From Tumebacillus lacus (GTDB lineage: Bacteria > Bacillota > Bacilli > Tumebacillales > Tumebacillaceae): DNA of 64,000 nucleotides. A model generated the notes under the pieces. It was not told the origin of the DNA. It searched no databases and saw nothing but the letters and a program-made list of their open reading frames with translations. The DNA lies in the NCBI RefSeq assembly GCF_026410385.1, contig NZ_JAPMLT010000001.1, forward strand, positions 186,001 to 250,000. Reading direction: 5' to 3'. The position numbers were made by a program, and so were the translations under genes. This document shows positions 63,111 through 64,000 of the stretch, in pieces (within the stretch, counting starts at the first letter, position 1; every line of letters starts with the position of its first letter).

Positions 63111-63758
63111 ATGAGCATTCCTGTAGGGGTTTCTGCCCGTCACGTCCATGTCAGCCAAACGGATCTGGAAAAACTGTTTGGCACAGGTGCGGTCTTGCAC
63201 CCGAAAAAAGACCTGTCGCAGCCCGGGCAGTATGCCGCCGACGAGACGGTCGACCTGCAAGGCCCGCGTGGCACGATCCCGCACGTACGCATCCTCGGTC
63301 CGGTCCGCCCGCATACGCAGGTGGAAGTGTCGAGAACGGATGCTTTTAAACTCGGCATCGACGCGCCGGTGCGCGAGTCGGGCGACATCGAAAACACACC
63401 AGGTCTGACCTTGGTCGGGCCGCAGGGCTCGGTGGAGCTGAAAAAAGGCGTGATCGTGGCGATGCGCCACATTCACCTGACTCCGGAAGATGCGCGGGCG
63501 CTCGGCGTTCATGACAAAGAGGAGATCGCCGTGCGTGCGGAAAGCGGCGACCGCAGCTTGATCTTTGACCATGTGGTGGCGCGGGTGAGCCCGTCGTTCA
63601 AGCTTGATTTTCATATCGATACGGACGAAGCCAACGCGGCCGGTTTGCAAACGGGTGATGAAGTGGACCTCGTGGAAATTGAAGATTTCCGAGGCAATGA
63701 GATTCCTCGCCCTGTTTCGACCGAAGCCGCTGTCGATTCGTCTCATTTTGTCAGTTAA
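63111..63758 (+). CDS. pduL: Phosphate propanoyl/acetyltransferase PduL
   Basis: PduL interconverts acyl-CoA and acyl phosphate. The 215 residues contain two PduL barrel repeats: VGVSARHVHVSQTDLEKLFG at the N-terminus and IVAMRHIHLTPEDARALG, with the zinc-binding His residues. There is no N-terminal encapsulation peptide and no microcompartment genes nearby, so it is probably a cytoplasmic phosphotransacetylase. ATG 63111 follows GAGGGGGAG. It has its own promoter; mnmH follows 15 bp later. Confidence 0.94.
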   Translation: MSIPVGVSARHVHVSQTDLEKLFGTGAVLHPKKDLSQPGQYAADETVDLQGPRGTIPHVRILGPVRPHTQVEVSRTDAFKLGIDAPVRESGDIENTPGLTLVGPQGSVELKKGVIVAMRHIHLTPEDARALGVHDKEEIAVRAESGDRSLIFDHVVARVSPSFKLDFHIDTDEANAAGLQTGDEVDLVEIEDFRGNEIPRPVSTEAAVDSSHFVS

Positions 63759-63773
63759 TTGGAGATGGCGAGG

Positions 63774-64000
63774 ATGAGTTTTCAAGAGATCGGCGTACAT
63801 GACATTCACAACCTACAGGAGCGGATCTTGATCGATGTGCGATCCCCCGGCGAATTTGCCGAAGGGACGATCCCCGGCGCGGTCAACGTGCCGCTGTTCA
63901 CCGACGAAGAGCGGGCGATGATCGGCACGGTGTATAAAAGGGAGAGCCCGGCGGCGGCCAGACGACTGGCGATGCTGACCGTCTCGCCGAAGATCCCGCA
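63774..64000 (+). CDS. mnmH: tRNA 2-selenouridine synthase, N-terminal part
   Basis: MnmH (SelU/YbbB) replaces sulfur by selenium, via geranylation, in wobble 2-thiouridine of some tRNAs. Only the first 75 residues are in the window. The rhodanese-like start LIDVRSPGEFAEGTIPGAVNVPLFTDEERAMIGTVYK is characteristic; generic rhodaneses lack the NVPLFTDEERAMIGTVYK part. RBS GGAGATGGCGAGG. It continues past the window edge. Its presence predicts a selD gene elsewhere in the genome. Confidence 0.9.
   Translation, partial: MSFQEIGVHDIHNLQERILIDVRSPGEFAEGTIPGAVNVPLFTDEERAMIGTVYKRESPAAARRLAMLTVSPKIP

Overview
The window is 64 kb of a GC-rich, endospore-forming Firmicute chromosome. Gene content and order follow the Bacillales core cluster that runs from dxr and polC through nusA-infB, pnp, the dpaAB-asd-dapG-dapA block, rnj-tepA-spoIIIE, ymfK-rodZ-pgsA-cinA-recA and rny-ymdB-spoVS. 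The sporulation genes (dpaAB, spoIIIE, spoVS, ylzJ, ymxH), PolC-type replication, RNase Y/J RNA turnover, frequent TTG/GTG starts and the high GC suggest an Alicyclobacillaceae-like organism such as Tumebacillus. The genus is inferred from gene content; no marker was compared against a database.

Layout. 1-8.7 kb: end of dxr, ispG, proS, a small glycosyltransferase and polC. 8.7-17.5 kb: rimP-nusA-rnpM-ylxQ-infB-rbfA-nrnA-truB-ribF behind a strong promoter and leader hairpin, then a pair of small unknown genes. 17.6-28.98 kb: rpsO, pnp, two deacetylase-like genes, the M16 peptidase mlpA, ymxH, dipicolinate synthase dpaAB behind a SigK-like promoter, and asd-dapG-dapA. 29-32.3 kb: an accessory LysR / MFS / cation-efflux block inserted where rnj would normally follow dapA. 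32.4-38 kb: rnj, tepA, ylzJ, spoIIIE. 38-43.7 kb: a GntR regulator and a BMP-type nucleoside ABC importer. 43.7-50 kb: a patchy stretch of small unknown genes, tiny membrane proteins, an MFS protein, a BMP-like lipoprotein, ymfK and rodZ. 50-57.5 kb: yajQ, rimO, pgsA, cinA, a DbpA-like helicase, recA and recX. 57.6-64 kb: rny, an unknown gene, ymdB, spoVS, a dipeptidase, a PHP phosphatase, pduL and the start of mnmH.

How it works together. Most genes are housekeeping: isoprenoid precursors, replication, translation initiation and ribosome maturation, RNA decay, diaminopimelate/lysine and dipicolinate synthesis, chromosome translocation and recombination. The aspartate-to-dipicolinate genes and spoIIIE, spoVS and ylzJ tie the region to sporulation.

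Most notable signals. (1) infB has lost about two dozen bases just after its ribosome-binding site and GTG start, which puts the conserved N-terminus out of frame. (2) A two-gene operon of unknown proteins at 49.2-49.9 kb has two tandem LexA(DinR)-type boxes over its promoter, like the one at recA, and one of its products has a paralogue at 44.4 kb. (3) The cation-efflux gene has a perfect-spacing promoter and a leader ending in an intrinsic terminator, which looks like a metal- or ligand-controlled attenuator. (4) An MFS gene seems to start at an AUU codon. No rRNA, tRNA, CRISPR array or insertion sequence was seen.
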